Assembly: GCF_000512895.1 (NCBI RefSeq)
Contig: NZ_CP007033.1
Span: 2,653,001 to 2,717,000 of the forward strand
Direction of reading: 5' to 3'
DNA length: 64,000 nt
Source of the DNA: Dehalobacter restrictus DSM 9455
Lineage (GTDB): Bacteria > Bacillota > Desulfitobacteriia > Desulfitobacteriales > Syntrophobotulaceae
Shown piece by piece: positions 9,939-18,388 of the stretch. Numbering within the stretch: the first letter of the stretch is position 1; each line of letters starts with the position of its first letter. The notes below the pieces were generated by a model. The model was not told the DNA's origin, ran no database searches, and saw only the letters and a list, made by a program, of their open reading frames with translations. The position numbers and the translations under genes were made by a program.

Positions 9939-9954
9939 AATTTGGTTGTCAAAT
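9939..9954. promoter_or_regulatory. Candidate FabT operator
   Basis: AATTTGGTTGTCAAAT is an inverted repeat (ATTTG, 5 nt, CAAAT) close to the TTTGA-TCAAA style of streptococcal FabT boxes. It lies 45 nt upstream of the preferred fabT start. A partial second half-site, AATCAAAGTTT, lies at 9916-9926. Autoregulation and operon control are inferred from position and resemblance. Confidence 0.45.
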
Positions 9955-10112
9955 ATTTTAGTATTCAAACTAACTTGTACATCTCCTGCTTTAATCTGAA
10001 TATTTTAGAAGTATTTTCACTATCCCTTTATGGATTTTCTTATTCTAACCTTTAAAACGAAAAAAATTTGGGGTTGGGTTTGTCCTTCTGTCCGGCAGAC
10101 AGGTAATCCTTT

Positions 10113-10120
10113 CATACAAT
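10113..10120 (+). promoter_or_regulatory. Possible mother-cell sigma factor -10 (CATACAAT)
   Basis: CATACAAT matches the -10 consensus of the sporulation factor sigma-E and would give a leader of about 30 nt before the LysM gene. No good -35 was found, so this is weak. Confidence 0.25.
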
Positions 10121-10156
10121 GAGAAGAGAAAAAATATCTGCTGGGAGTGAGCTTTC

Positions 10157-10513
10157 ATGACCTGTCCGAAAGGAACAATCCCATATCAAATCAAGCCGGG
10201 TGATACTTTTTATAGCCTTGCCCGCAAATTCAATACAACTGCAGAGGCAATTGCATCGGTGAACACAGGAGTAAACCCAAATAACCTGAAACCGGGGGTC
10301 TTGATCTGCATTCCAATCAGGAGGAGCGTTGTTTCATGTCCACCAGCGAACCGTTATGTTATCAAAGCAGGTGATACCTTTTCCAAATTGGCTGGTAAAT
10401 ACCACCTTTCAACAACTTCGCTTATCTCACTGAACCCCGGAGTTGATCCCACGAACCTGCGGATCGGCCAAATGATCTGTCTTCCTGTCAAGAGACGGAG
10501 AAGATCCCGCTAA
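10157..10513 (+). CDS. Two-LysM-domain protein, possibly spore coat or wall associated
   Basis: The 118-residue product is almost only two LysM peptidoglycan-binding repeats: IPYQIKPGDTFYSLARKFNT at about residues 8-52 and RYVIKAGDTFSKLAGKYHLS at about 66-110, each ending in an LKPGVLICIP/LRIGQMICLP motif. The tail KRRRRSR is strongly basic. There is no clear signal peptide, a pattern seen in spore-associated LysM proteins such as SafA-type factors. GGGAGTGAG precedes the ATG. It converges on the next gene with 3 nt between stop codons. The role is inferred from domains only. Confidence 0.85.
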   Translation: MTCPKGTIPYQIKPGDTFYSLARKFNTTAEAIASVNTGVNPNNLKPGVLICIPIRRSVVSCPPANRYVIKAGDTFSKLAGKYHLSTTSLISLNPGVDPTNLRIGQMICLPVKRRRRSR

Positions 10514-10516
10514 GGA

Positions 10517-11218
10517 CTATGTGATCAAAGATATAAGAAGTGACAGAACAAATAAATTCCAGAAGGATTCCACAGCAGCCATGATTTGCGTCCCGCTTTT
10601 TTCCGGTGTCACATTAAAAGTTTCCCCCACTGAAATACTACCAATGCTTAAAGAAAGAAACGAAATAAACTGAGTTACACGCGTTTTTCCGATTGTCCCG
10701 GAAAAGGAAGACGGATAAAGCGAGTAGACCAGATTAAAGAGCAGTGCAAAAAACAAAATGACTGTTATCAGCGGAAGAATAATATCCTTTAGTTTGGCGT
10801 CTTTCCTTTCCTCGAGGGTTAACGTTTCGAAGATATATGTCCCGGCGCCCAGAGAAGCAATGATCGCATAGATATTAACAAAAAAAATAAATTTTGAATA
10901 TCCTCTGCTGAAACTGCGGCCGTACAAACTAAATCCGACCGTAAGCGCGGCCGCAGCTCCAAAAATTGCCGGCGTAAGCAAAATCAGATTGGCTCTGGAC
11001 GGAATCGAAGGTTCAAAGAGAGGATGGATGCCGTTATTCCAGCTATTTTGCTGCATTGGACAGCCCCAAGGCTTTCTGGGATTGCCCGGCTGCGGTTGAT
11101 AATAATAATTTACCGGATTGCTGTGGTTTACGGCATATCTGTAATTAAAATCATTCGTGTGAGTCACCCCATTCCAAAAAATGATCATGGCAATAATAAT
11201 ATATGCGGCCTTCTTCAA
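10517..11218 (-). CDS. Unrecognised multi-pass membrane protein
   Basis: I do not recognise this 233-residue protein. It begins with a hydrophobic signal-like segment (AAYIIIAMIIFW), then a polar Asn/Tyr/Pro-rich stretch (about residues 20-70), then four predicted membrane segments: NLILLTPAIFGAAAALTVGF, FIFFVNIYAIIASLGAGTYI, IILPLITVILFFALLFNLV, and a C-terminal pair around SFLSLSIGSI and FWNLFVLSLLISLI. Start codon TTG 11218 has GGAAAA upstream; ATG 11188 is an alternative. It stands alone, convergent with the LysM gene and divergent from the DUF1540 gene. Confidence 0.7.
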   Translation of the reverse strand: MKKAAYIIIAMIIFWNGVTHTNDFNYRYAVNHSNPVNYYYQPQPGNPRKPWGCPMQQNSWNNGIHPLFEPSIPSRANLILLTPAIFGAAAALTVGFSLYGRSFSRGYSKFIFFVNIYAIIASLGAGTYIFETLTLEERKDAKLKDIILPLITVILFFALLFNLVYSLYPSSFSGTIGKTRVTQFISFLSLSIGSISVGETFNVTPEKSGTQIMAAVESFWNLFVLSLLISLIT

Positions 11219-11242
11219 TAATTTTCCATTTATGCAAGCCTT

Positions 11243-11272
11243 ATGAAAAAAGACGCCGAGGCGTCTTTAGAA
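11243..11272 (-). terminator. Rho-independent terminator, leftward
   Basis: AAAGACGCC and GGCGTCTTT form a perfect hairpin around 11251-11270, followed on the minus strand by TTTTTT. It would end leftward transcription arriving from the kinase/thioesterase genes, or attenuate the membrane-protein gene that starts at 11218. Confidence 0.7.
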
Positions 11273-11384
11273 ATTTATTGATTTTGCTAACCACATAGTA
11301 AATTAATTTTTGTTCATAATAATAAGAGGTATAAACGCCAAAGCTTTAACGTTAATAAGATACTCGCCCAAGGAGGTGAAAAAA

Positions 11385-11534
11385 ATGGGTTCAATTAAAT
11401 GTACAGTCACCGAGTGTCATTACAATAAAGATGTCATGTGCGATGCGCCGATGATTCAGGTGAATCACAGAGGGGTCAAGTATTCCCAAGGCTCGGAAGA
11501 GACACAGTGTGATACCTTCAAACCTCAGAAGTAA
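11385..11534 (+). CDS. DUF1540 small cysteine protein
   Basis: A 49-residue protein starting MGSIKCTVTECHYNKDVMC and ending CDTFKPQK, the four-cysteine pattern of DUF1540, probably a small metal-binding fold. Function is unknown in the family. AAGGAGGTG lies 7 nt before ATG 11385, a very strong site, so the open extension upstream to 11310 is not used. A stem-loop follows the gene. Monocistronic. Confidence 0.85.
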   Translation: MGSIKCTVTECHYNKDVMCDAPMIQVNHRGVKYSQGSEETQCDTFKPQK

Positions 11535-11560
11535 TGAATGCCAGACGTATGAAATTCCAG

Positions 11561-11617
11561 AGCCCATGTTCGCACCATGTCACCGTTAGTATGGTACGAA
11601 CATGAGCTTTCTATTTT
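11561..11617 (+). terminator. Probable terminator after the DUF1540 gene
   Basis: Arms 11562-11578 and 11591-11607 form a 17-bp stem with two mismatches around a 12-nt loop, followed by a T-rich run (CTTTCTATTTT). The facing thioesterase gene ends at 11616, so the structure separates convergent units. Confidence 0.6.
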
Positions 11618-11999
11618 ATTGTTTTCTGTAAACCGTTCCCTGAAACATGGCGATGAGATTGTCTTTCTCATCCGTGACTTCAACCAGATAGGTCGCTATT
11701 TTCCGGTTTAGGGATACTTCTTTGGCCCTGGCGGTGAGTATTCCCAGACCGGCAGCTTGACAATAGGTAATACTGACATTTACGGCAATTGCCGTACCCT
11801 CCCGGGAATTCGACGCTGCAGCGAGTGCCGAATCCGCCAGCGTGAAAATGGCTCCGCCCTGAGCGATCCCAAGCGCATTTAAATGGCGCTCGTCTATCTT
11901 TAACCTGGCCTCAGCTGTTCCGGCTTCGGCTTTGAGTATTTCTATCCCAACATATTTTGCAAAAATATCCTTACCCATTTCCTCTAATATGTTATCCAT
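11616..11999 (-). CDS. PaaI-type hotdog thioesterase
   Basis: Probable acyl-CoA thioesterase of the PaaI/YbgC hotdog group. The 127-residue product has ALGIAQGGAIFTLADSALAAASN, the PaaI motif in which the Gly-rich turn and Asp serve catalysis, and the C-terminal IAMFQGTVYRK strand. ATG 11999 overlaps the 3' end of the upstream histidine kinase gene by 16 nt; AAAGGATG lies just before it, so the two are probably co-translated. The substrate is unknown, and why it should be linked to a kinase is not clear. Confidence 0.85.
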   Translation of the reverse strand: MDNILEEMGKDIFAKYVGIEILKAEAGTAEARLKIDERHLNALGIAQGGAIFTLADSALAAASNSREGTAIAVNVSITYCQAAGLGILTARAKEVSLNRKIATYLVEVTDEKDNLIAMFQGTVYRKQ

Positions 12000-13603
12000 T
12001 TTGTCATCCTTTCTGCCGAGCCGGCATGAACCAAAGGAAGTTCAAACCAGAAATGGCTTCCCTTTCCCTCTTGACTGTCAAATCCAAGATTTCCGCCCAT
12101 CAGTTCAATTAATTCTCTGGCAACCGGCAACCCAATCCCGGTACCTTCGATTAAATGGTTGATATTCGATGCCCTGAAAAAAGGATCAAATATCTTACCC
12201 TGTTCTTCCAACGGAATGCCTAAACCACTATCGATGATGCTTAACCGCAGCCACCCATCAAACTCCTGACAGCTGGATTCAACCATTCCATTATCAAAAC
12301 TATATTTAATCGCATTCGAAAAAATATTCAGCAGCACTTGTTTCAAACGGATCTGGTCTGCCGCCACACAATAATTCTCACACCCGGAATACGCTGCCGT
12401 GATCGCAATTCCTTTCAGATCAGCCAGAGGCTTGACTAAATTGATCGAAGCTTCTAGGACAGGTTTTATTTCTACCGGTTTAATCACGACATCAAATTTG
12501 CCTGTTTCAATCTTCGCGAGATCAAGGACTTTATTAATCAGGTCAAGCAAGTGGTTCCCTGCTTTATAGATTTCTTTGACACTCTGCTTCTGAAATTCGT
12601 TTAAAGAAGCCTCCGTATCGATCTCCAGGAGTTGGGCAAAGCCCATAATCGCATTCAGGGGTGTTTTAAATTCGTGGCTCATACTCGAGAGGAATTCCGA
12701 TTTGGCCAGGCTGGCCCGTTCAGCCTCCATCTTGGCTGAAATAAGCGAATTCTCCAGCGCCTTCCTATCGGTAATATTCCTTACGGAGATGGAAACACTA
12801 TGCCTATCATTGTCAATAAGGGCTATCCGTGCCTGATACCAACGGACGCCTTTTGAAGTGTTCAGGAAATATTCAAATACCTCCGGTTCCTTGCCTTGAA
12901 TAGCACGATTGATCAAGGTCATGTTGATCTTTGCGGTCTCCTCATCCATAACGGAATAAAAGGAGGAACCAATGATTTCAGCAGCCGGTCTAATTAAAAT
13001 ACTCTGATCATTTGTCCAAGCATTCCGAACGATCCCGGATTCATCTACTTCAAAAATAGCATCATCAATGGATTTTACCAGGGCCTGCAGATTTTCTTCC
13101 TTTTTCCTGATTTCAGACTGGTAAACTGTCAGATTGGCATCGAGATGATGCAGCCGTTTACCTAATTGTACGACTGAGACTGCCGTATCCTGCAACTCTT
13201 CAATGAAGAAATCCGGTTGTTCCTGGAGGTGCTGTCCTGTACCGATATCAAGGACCATCTGCTTAATCCTGGCCAGAGGGTCCGAGATCGCCTTGTTTAT
13301 TCGATGAGCTTTCCGGTAAAACATGATGATAAATATACCATAGAAAATAAGAAGACCTACAATGATAAAACGGCCAATACGGTACAATTGATCGCTTAAA
13401 CCGTTCAGCGCGGCATAGAGCTTTTCTCCCTGACCAGCAATCGGCATACCTGATACTTCTTTATGCAGCCAGAAGTGCGCGAGAATGAACATAGCAATAA
13501 ACACCAATCCCATGATAATCAATGGAATGAGTGCTTCGCAAACATAGGTGCGCCAAGTCCACTGGAAAAGCGGTAGCTTTTTCTTTAACTCTTTTGACCT
13601 CAT
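11984..13603 (-). CDS. PAS-domain sensor histidine kinase
   Basis: Membrane-bound kinase of 539 residues. Two transmembrane helices (about 25-48 and 78-100) flank a short extracytoplasmic loop; a HAMP-like linker and coiled coil follow, then a PAS domain (about 173-285), HisKA with H310 in SSMSHEFKTPLNAI, and HATPase_c with the N box (NIFSNAIKYS), DSGLGI and GTGIGL. The upstream gene encodes an HD-GYP response regulator, the likely partner. The frame extends to TTG 13633 with no ribosome site; ATG 13603 is preferred. The 3' end overlaps the thioesterase gene. Confidence 0.9.
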   Translation of the reverse strand: MRSKELKKKLPLFQWTWRTYVCEALIPLIIMGLVFIAMFILAHFWLHKEVSGMPIAGQGEKLYAALNGLSDQLYRIGRFIIVGLLIFYGIFIIMFYRKAHRINKAISDPLARIKQMVLDIGTGQHLQEQPDFFIEELQDTAVSVVQLGKRLHHLDANLTVYQSEIRKKEENLQALVKSIDDAIFEVDESGIVRNAWTNDQSILIRPAAEIIGSSFYSVMDEETAKINMTLINRAIQGKEPEVFEYFLNTSKGVRWYQARIALIDNDRHSVSISVRNITDRKALENSLISAKMEAERASLAKSEFLSSMSHEFKTPLNAIMGFAQLLEIDTEASLNEFQKQSVKEIYKAGNHLLDLINKVLDLAKIETGKFDVVIKPVEIKPVLEASINLVKPLADLKGIAITAAYSGCENYCVAADQIRLKQVLLNIFSNAIKYSFDNGMVESSCQEFDGWLRLSIIDSGLGIPLEEQGKIFDPFFRASNINHLIEGTGIGLPVARELIELMGGNLGFDSQEGKGSHFWFELPLVHAGSAERMTKWITY

Positions 13604-13652
13604 TCCAACACCGCCGCCGTTTATTACATTCAATGACCATAGGCAGAACTTG

Positions 13653-14711
13653 TTATTTATAGATTTCCGTAATTTCCCTGATTACCGGCATAATTTTCAG
13701 AAAATGATCGACAAGAGAAGGATCGAAGTGTGTGCCTCTACCTTTTTCTATCTCAGCTGAGGCTTCGTCGATTTCCCACGCCTTCTTGTAAGGACGCTCC
13801 GAAATCAAAGCATCAAACACATCACAAATGGCGGTGATTCGTCCCACCAACGGGATTTCCTCTCCTTGAAGCCCGTTCGGATAACCGTTTCCATCCCATT
13901 TTTCATGATGATACAGCGCAATCTGCTCAGCAAGCTTAATCATTTCCGCTGAACTGCCGGCCAGGATCTGAGCCCCTTTAACGGTATGGGTTTTCATTTT
14001 TTCCCAATCATCAGGAGTGAGTTTTCCTGGTGTCAGCAGTACTTCGTCGGGAATGCCAATTTTCCCAATGTCATGCAGCGTACTGGCATGAAACATTAGT
14101 TCACAGTCTTTTTCCGGCAATCCGAAGGCTTTACCAAGTTCATACGTGTATTTGCTCATTCGCAGAATGTGATTTCCTGTCTCGCTGTCCCGAAATTCTG
14201 CGGCTCTCGCCAGCCTGTGGATCAGTTCAACCTGCAAATCTTCCAGTTCTTTTGTTCTCTCCTGGACTTTATTGACCAGTCTGCGGTTGTTCTCTTTGAT
14301 TTCGTTGTTCAGTAAACGTATTTCCAGTATATTTTTGATTCGCATCAGAACTTCAGCATAATCGAACGGCTTCCCAATAAAATCTTTGGCGCCGAGCGTC
14401 AAGGCTTTCAGTCTGTGCTCCTGATCGTTGTAGGCTGTAATGGCAATGATCGGAAGAAAGTCATCCTCTTTGACTGCATTCAACTGCTCCATTACCTCAA
14501 ATCCATCAAGGTAAGGCATCCTTAAATCCATTAAAATCAGATCGGGATTATGCTCTCGATATAAGGACAGGGTTTCCCTGGAATCAGTGGTGGACATGAT
14601 ATTGCTGTATCCCGACATTTTTAACAGTTTTTCAAGTAACAAAATATTTACAGAATTATCGTCGACGATCAGTATTCTGGCCCTTGAAATACTATCAGTA
14701 TTTATCTTCAT
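13653..14711 (-). CDS. Response regulator with HD-GYP domain (c-di-GMP phosphodiesterase type)
   Basis: The 352-residue product has a receiver domain (about 10-130, phosphoacceptor D62 in LILMDLRMP), a coiled linker and an HD-GYP domain. The metal-binding HDIGKIGIPD and the HHEKWDGNGYP signature are intact, so c-di-GMP hydrolysis is likely. GGGAGGCGG immediately precedes ATG 14711. The sensor kinase follows 49 nt downstream, so phosphorelay to this receiver is a reasonable inference. Confidence 0.92.
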   Translation of the reverse strand: MKINTDSISRARILIVDDNSVNILLLEKLLKMSGYSNIMSTTDSRETLSLYREHNPDLILMDLRMPYLDGFEVMEQLNAVKEDDFLPIIAITAYNDQEHRLKALTLGAKDFIGKPFDYAEVLMRIKNILEIRLLNNEIKENNRRLVNKVQERTKELEDLQVELIHRLARAAEFRDSETGNHILRMSKYTYELGKAFGLPEKDCELMFHASTLHDIGKIGIPDEVLLTPGKLTPDDWEKMKTHTVKGAQILAGSSAEMIKLAEQIALYHHEKWDGNGYPNGLQGEEIPLVGRITAICDVFDALISERPYKKAWEIDEASAEIEKGRGTHFDPSLVDHFLKIMPVIREITEIYK

Positions 14712-14850
14712 CCGCCTCCCAATCTTTCACAAATCAACTGCTTATTAATGAGGAAATTTCCGGTCAGCCGGCCACTATATCTTAATATACCTTATTCTTA
14801 TGGGAAATTCTAGATAAAAAATGTTTATCCTTGGAATCTCTACAAATTTT

Positions 14851-15126
14851 TTAAAATTTTTGCAGAAAATAAACAAGAACAGATATATTCAATATGATCA
14901 GAACAGGGATACCGTATATAAAGGCCTTATGCTTGGTTTTGTGCCGAAAGAAACGCATGGCCAGATAGATCCCCGGAGCACCAAATATCAGTCCTGTAAG
15001 AAAGAAACGGCGTTCAGGGACCCGCCGGCCTCCCCGTTTGGCCTTATATTTGTCCCACCCCATAACGGAAAAACCATAAATATTTACAAGGACAATGTAT
15101 CCCCATATAAGCCAGTTATATTCCAT
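14851..15126 (-). CDS. DUF1294 membrane protein
   Basis: A 91-residue protein with hydrophobic segments at about 5-22, 42-58 and 70-88 and the DUF1294 signature YGFSVMGWDKYKAKRGG followed by RRVPERRFFLTGLIFGAPG. The family's function is unknown. AAGGAGG lies 10 nt before ATG 15126. Monocistronic. Confidence 0.88.
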   Translation of the reverse strand: MEYNWLIWGYIVLVNIYGFSVMGWDKYKAKRGGRRVPERRFFLTGLIFGAPGIYLAMRFFRHKTKHKAFIYGIPVLIILNISVLVYFLQKF

Positions 15127-15474
15127 ATCTGCAGCCTCCTTGCTCAGTTAAAAACCATTTATGACCAAAATCATACCATGAATGAGACAGGAAAAAAATA
15201 CGCAGAGAAATGCTTGAAAAGATATTAGGACTAAATAGGACAAAATATAAAGATATAGGACAAAACATAAAGATTAATAGAAAAAATGCTGAGAAGTTTG
15301 AAAAATTAGCCAGAATACTTTATACTTTGTTTTGACAATTTGTATTTTTTTAGTTATACTAAGTATTGCTCGTTAATATTTGAGGGATTAGAAGACCTTC
15401 TCGACTGCCTCAGGCTCAGGGAAGATGTCGAATCAACTTCCAATGAGGCGGGTAATAAATCTAGGAGGTCATTT
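15127..15474. other. Intergenic region with tandem repeat, promoter and leader
   Basis: This 348-nt gap is AT-rich. It holds a tandem 20-mer (ATAGGACAAAATATAAAGAT at 15235-15254, and the same with one change at 15255-15274), a near-consensus promoter (15332-15360) and a leader of about 108 nt before the zinc-ribbon gene. No ORF with a credible start was seen. Confidence 0.7.
15332..15360 (+). promoter_or_regulatory. Vegetative promoter of the zinc-ribbon gene
   Basis: TTGACA at 15332-15337 and TATACT at 15355-15360 are separated by exactly 17 nt, a near-consensus sigma-A promoter. Transcription would start near 15367 and leave a leader of roughly 108 nt with short inverted repeats. Confidence 0.8.
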
Positions 15475-15774
15475 ATGTATAATGACAAAACACTAAGTTG
15501 TAAAGACTGTGGCCGTGAATTCACTTTTTCTGCATCCGAGCAGGAATTCTACGCTGAAAAAGGATTCACGAACGAACCAGGCCGCTGCCCCGAATGCCGT
15601 TCAGCAAGAAAAGCACAGAGCAGAAATGGTGGCTATTCGCGCCCTCAACGTGAAATGTTCCCTGCTGTTTGTTCTGCTTGTGGCAAAGAAACCACAGTAC
15701 CTTTCCAACCTACTGGTGACAAACCTGTTTATTGCCGGGATTGCTACCAACCCCGCTCCAGAAACAACTGGTAA
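15475..15774 (+). CDS. Zinc-ribbon protein (zf-trcl type)
   Basis: A 99-residue protein with two treble-clef/zinc-ribbon units: CKDCGREFTFSASEQEFYAE with CPECR (residues 9-45), and CSACGKETTVPFQP with CRDCYQPR (about 65-95). The first half matches the probable zinc-binding domain common in Firmicutes and Chloroflexi. The function is unknown; nucleic acid binding is possible. AGGAGG lies 8 nt before ATG 15475. It has its own strong promoter and terminator, so it may be abundantly expressed. Confidence 0.88.
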   Translation: MYNDKTLSCKDCGREFTFSASEQEFYAEKGFTNEPGRCPECRSARKAQSRNGGYSRPQREMFPAVCSACGKETTVPFQPTGDKPVYCRDCYQPRSRNNW

Positions 15775-15789
15775 TTTAATTGTTATCAG

Positions 15790-15827
15790 ACCCTTCCGGG
15801 TATCTTACCCGGGGGGGTTTTTGTTTT
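15790..15827 (+). terminator. Rho-independent terminator
   Basis: A 13-bp stem (15790-15802 with 15806-15818, two G-U pairs, TCT loop) is followed by TTTTTGTTTT. It ends the zinc-ribbon transcript. Confidence 0.92.
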
Positions 15828-15871
15828 GAGAGCCTATTTATTTTTTATGATTAATTTTTCCATTTGACCCC

Positions 15872-15914
15872 TTGACTACCAGATATAGTATCTGTAAACT
15901 TTATATAGTACTAC
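15872..15914 (+). promoter_or_regulatory. nrdJ promoter with two NrdR-like boxes
   Basis: Two AT-rich sites, ACCAGATATAGTATCT (15878-15893) and ACTTTATATAGTACTA (15898-15913), share the ATATAGTA core of NrdR boxes and are offset by 20 bp, two helical turns. They overlap a possible promoter (TTGACT at 15872, TAAACT at 15895, 17-nt spacer). NrdR represses ribonucleotide reductase genes in many bacteria, so repression of nrdJ is inferred. Confidence 0.6.
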
Positions 15915-15967
15915 TTGTAGTTTACTAACCGGATTTACAGTCCGAATGAATTTTGGAGGTATAAACG

Positions 15968-18361
15968 TTGCGTAACAATACGGAAGTTTGGAAAAAGTGG
16001 CCCAAAGCCAATCTTTCGCCGAATGCCAGAGTTGTCCTGGAACGGAGATATTTGAAGCAGGAAAATGACCAAAAATGCGAGACGCCGGAAGTGATGTTTT
16101 ACCGGGTTGCTTCGGTCATTGCCGGCGCTGAAGAAAAGTATGGTAAGAATCCGCAGGAAATTGAAGATTTGACCAAAGAATTTTACACGGTCATGGCTAA
16201 TTTGGAGTTTATGCCGAATTCGCCGACACTGATGAATGCCGGGCGTGACCTTGGACAGTTAAGTGCCTGCTTTGTTTTGCCGGTCGGGGACAGTATGGAG
16301 GATATATTTGATGCACTGAAACATGCAGCAATTATACATAAGTCAGGCGGCGGAACAGGCTTTAACTTTTCCCGGCTGCGCCAGAAGAACAGCATGGTGC
16401 GTTCCACTGGAGGGGTTGCTTCCGGTCCGGTTTCGTTTATGAAAGTCTTTAATGCCGCTACGGAGGCTGTCAAACAAGGAGGAACAAGACGCGGCGCCAA
16501 CATGGGCATTCTTCGGATCGACCACCCGGATATTCTGGAATTTATCAGCTGCAAAGAAGATAACCGAGATATTAACAACTTCAATGTTTCGGTTGCTGTA
16601 ACGGAATCATTTATGAAAGCTGTGGAAAATGACACGGAATATGACCTGATTGACCCTCATTCTGGAAAGTCGGCAGGTAAGCTCCCCGCCAAACAAGTCT
16701 TCGCTAAAATTGTTGACCACGCTTGGCGGAACGGTGAACCAGGCATGATCTTTATTGACCGGATGAACCGCGATAATCCGACGCCGCATATTGGCGTGAT
16801 TGAGGCTACCAACCCCTGTGGCGAACAACCCTTACTCCCCAATGAAGCATGCAATCTTGGCTCCATTAATTTAAAGCTTATGGCGGCGGAAAAGGACGGA
16901 AAGACCGTAATTGACTGGGAGCGTTTAGGCTATGTCACAAGGCTCGCGACCCGTTTTCTTGATGATGTGATTGATATCAACCAATATCCTCTTCCCGTAA
17001 TCGAAGAAATGGTCAAAGGAAACCGGAAAATTGGCCTGGGTGTTATGGGTTTTGCAGATTTGATGATTCTTCTGCAGACATCCTATATTTCCGAAGAAAG
17101 TACAGCCTTCGCCGAAAAGATTATGGAATTCATCCGTACCGAATCCCGTATAGAGTCCCAGCGACTGGCCAAGGAACGCGGTACCTTTCCTAATTATCAG
17201 GGTTCCATTTATGACGGCAAGATCGAATTACGCAATGCTACACTGACTACAGTTGCCCCGACAGGGACGATATCGATGATCTGCGGTGCTTCCAGCGGCG
17301 TGGAGCCGCTCTTTGCCGTGGCCTATACTAAAACGGTCATGGACGGTACGGCACTGATTGAGGTCAACCCGCTTTTTGAAGATTATGCGCATAAGTATGG
17401 CTTTTACTCAAAGGAGCTTATGTCCAAAATTGCCGAACGAGGTAACGTCTTCGGTTTGCCGGAAGTCCCGGAATGGGTACAGAAGGTCTTTGTTACCGCG
17501 CAGGAGATCTCTCCTGAATGGCATATCCGAATTCAGGCTGCTTTTCAAAAATATACGGATAATGCGGTTTCCAAAACTATTAATTTTGCAAATACAGCTA
17601 CCTGCGAAGATGTTGCCGAAGCGTTTCGTTTAGCCTTTGAGCTTGGCTGCAAAGGAATTACGGTCTATCGGGACGGCAGCCGTGAACAGCAGGTGCTGTC
17701 TGCCGGAACGAAAGAAACTGCCAATCCGGCGGCTGATTTCAAAGCCACAGCTGAACCTGAGACGACTGCAAAGCTCGAGACCACCACTGAATCTGAAGCA
17801 ACCGCTTCTGCACCGATGCCTACCATCAAGCCGAGGCCCCGCCCGCCGGTGACTGTCGGCGTCACTGAAAAGATTAAAATTGGTTGCGGTAATCTCTATG
17901 TTAGCGTAAACGCCGATGAAACCAGTATCTGTGAAGTGTTTACCAATACGGGAAGAGCCGGTGGCTGTTCTTCCCAATCGGAAGCAACCTCCCGCCTAAT
18001 CTCGATCGCGATGCGTTCAGGTATCTCTGTTGATGCTATCATAGAGCAGATCCGTGGAATCCGCTGCCCCGCCTGCATCCGAAGAGAAGGTGTCAATGTC
18101 ACCTCGTGCCCGGATGCAATCTCGCGGGTAATCAAAAAGTATAAGGATATCGGCGTAAACGGTAATTCTGCGATTATCAATCGCAATAAAACGGAAGAAC
18201 CTGTCCTTTCGGATGATTTGAAGAAAACTGAAAAAGCCGTAATTAAAAAAGCTCAGGCCGCCGTCGCGATCGACAATGCCTGCCCTGAATGCGGAATGCC
18301 CGTGAATCACGAAGGCGGCTGCATGGTCTGCATCCACTGCGGCTATTCCAAATGCGGGTAA
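15968..18361 (+). CDS. nrdJ: Adenosylcobalamin-dependent ribonucleotide reductase (class II)
   Basis: Reduces ribonucleotides to deoxyribonucleotides using a B12-derived radical, independent of oxygen. The 797-residue product has the class II core: SPTLMNAGRDLGQLSACFVL, the KSGGGTGFNFSRLR segment, NPCGEQPLLPNEACNLGSIN, and PTGTISMICGASSGVEP. After the core comes a low-complexity Thr/Glu/Ala/Pro linker (about 580-625), then a domain with CPACIRREG, and a C-terminal zinc motif CPECGMP...CMVCIHCGYSKCG. Start is TTG 15968 with GGAGGT 9 nt upstream. No class I or III reductase is visible. The Ni/Co importer at 49-52 kb may feed its cofactor. Confidence 0.96.
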   Translation: MRNNTEVWKKWPKANLSPNARVVLERRYLKQENDQKCETPEVMFYRVASVIAGAEEKYGKNPQEIEDLTKEFYTVMANLEFMPNSPTLMNAGRDLGQLSACFVLPVGDSMEDIFDALKHAAIIHKSGGGTGFNFSRLRQKNSMVRSTGGVASGPVSFMKVFNAATEAVKQGGTRRGANMGILRIDHPDILEFISCKEDNRDINNFNVSVAVTESFMKAVENDTEYDLIDPHSGKSAGKLPAKQVFAKIVDHAWRNGEPGMIFIDRMNRDNPTPHIGVIEATNPCGEQPLLPNEACNLGSINLKLMAAEKDGKTVIDWERLGYVTRLATRFLDDVIDINQYPLPVIEEMVKGNRKIGLGVMGFADLMILLQTSYISEESTAFAEKIMEFIRTESRIESQRLAKERGTFPNYQGSIYDGKIELRNATLTTVAPTGTISMICGASSGVEPLFAVAYTKTVMDGTALIEVNPLFEDYAHKYGFYSKELMSKIAERGNVFGLPEVPEWVQKVFVTAQEISPEWHIRIQAAFQKYTDNAVSKTINFANTATCEDVAEAFRLAFELGCKGITVYRDGSREQQVLSAGTKETANPAADFKATAEPETTAKLETTTESEATASAPMPTIKPRPRPPVTVGVTEKIKIGCGNLYVSVNADETSICEVFTNTGRAGGCSSQSEATSRLISIAMRSGISVDAIIEQIRGIRCPACIRREGVNVTSCPDAISRVIKKYKDIGVNGNSAIINRNKTEEPVLSDDLKKTEKAVIKKAQAAVAIDNACPECGMPVNHEGGCMVCIHCGYSKCG

Positions 18362-18388
18362 AATAACGACTTTTGAAAATGCACAGCC

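Noticed and set aside
9990-10060. Search for a clear sigma-A promoter of the fab operon
   Set aside because: Only partial -10 matches (such as TAAAAT) without a matching -35; not strong enough to annotate.
14821-15228. Plus-strand frame of 135 codons
   Set aside because: It covers the DUF1294 gene on the other strand, which has a strong ribosome site and a family motif.
16183-16635. Minus-strand frame of 150 codons
   Set aside because: Antisense to the conserved core of nrdJ.
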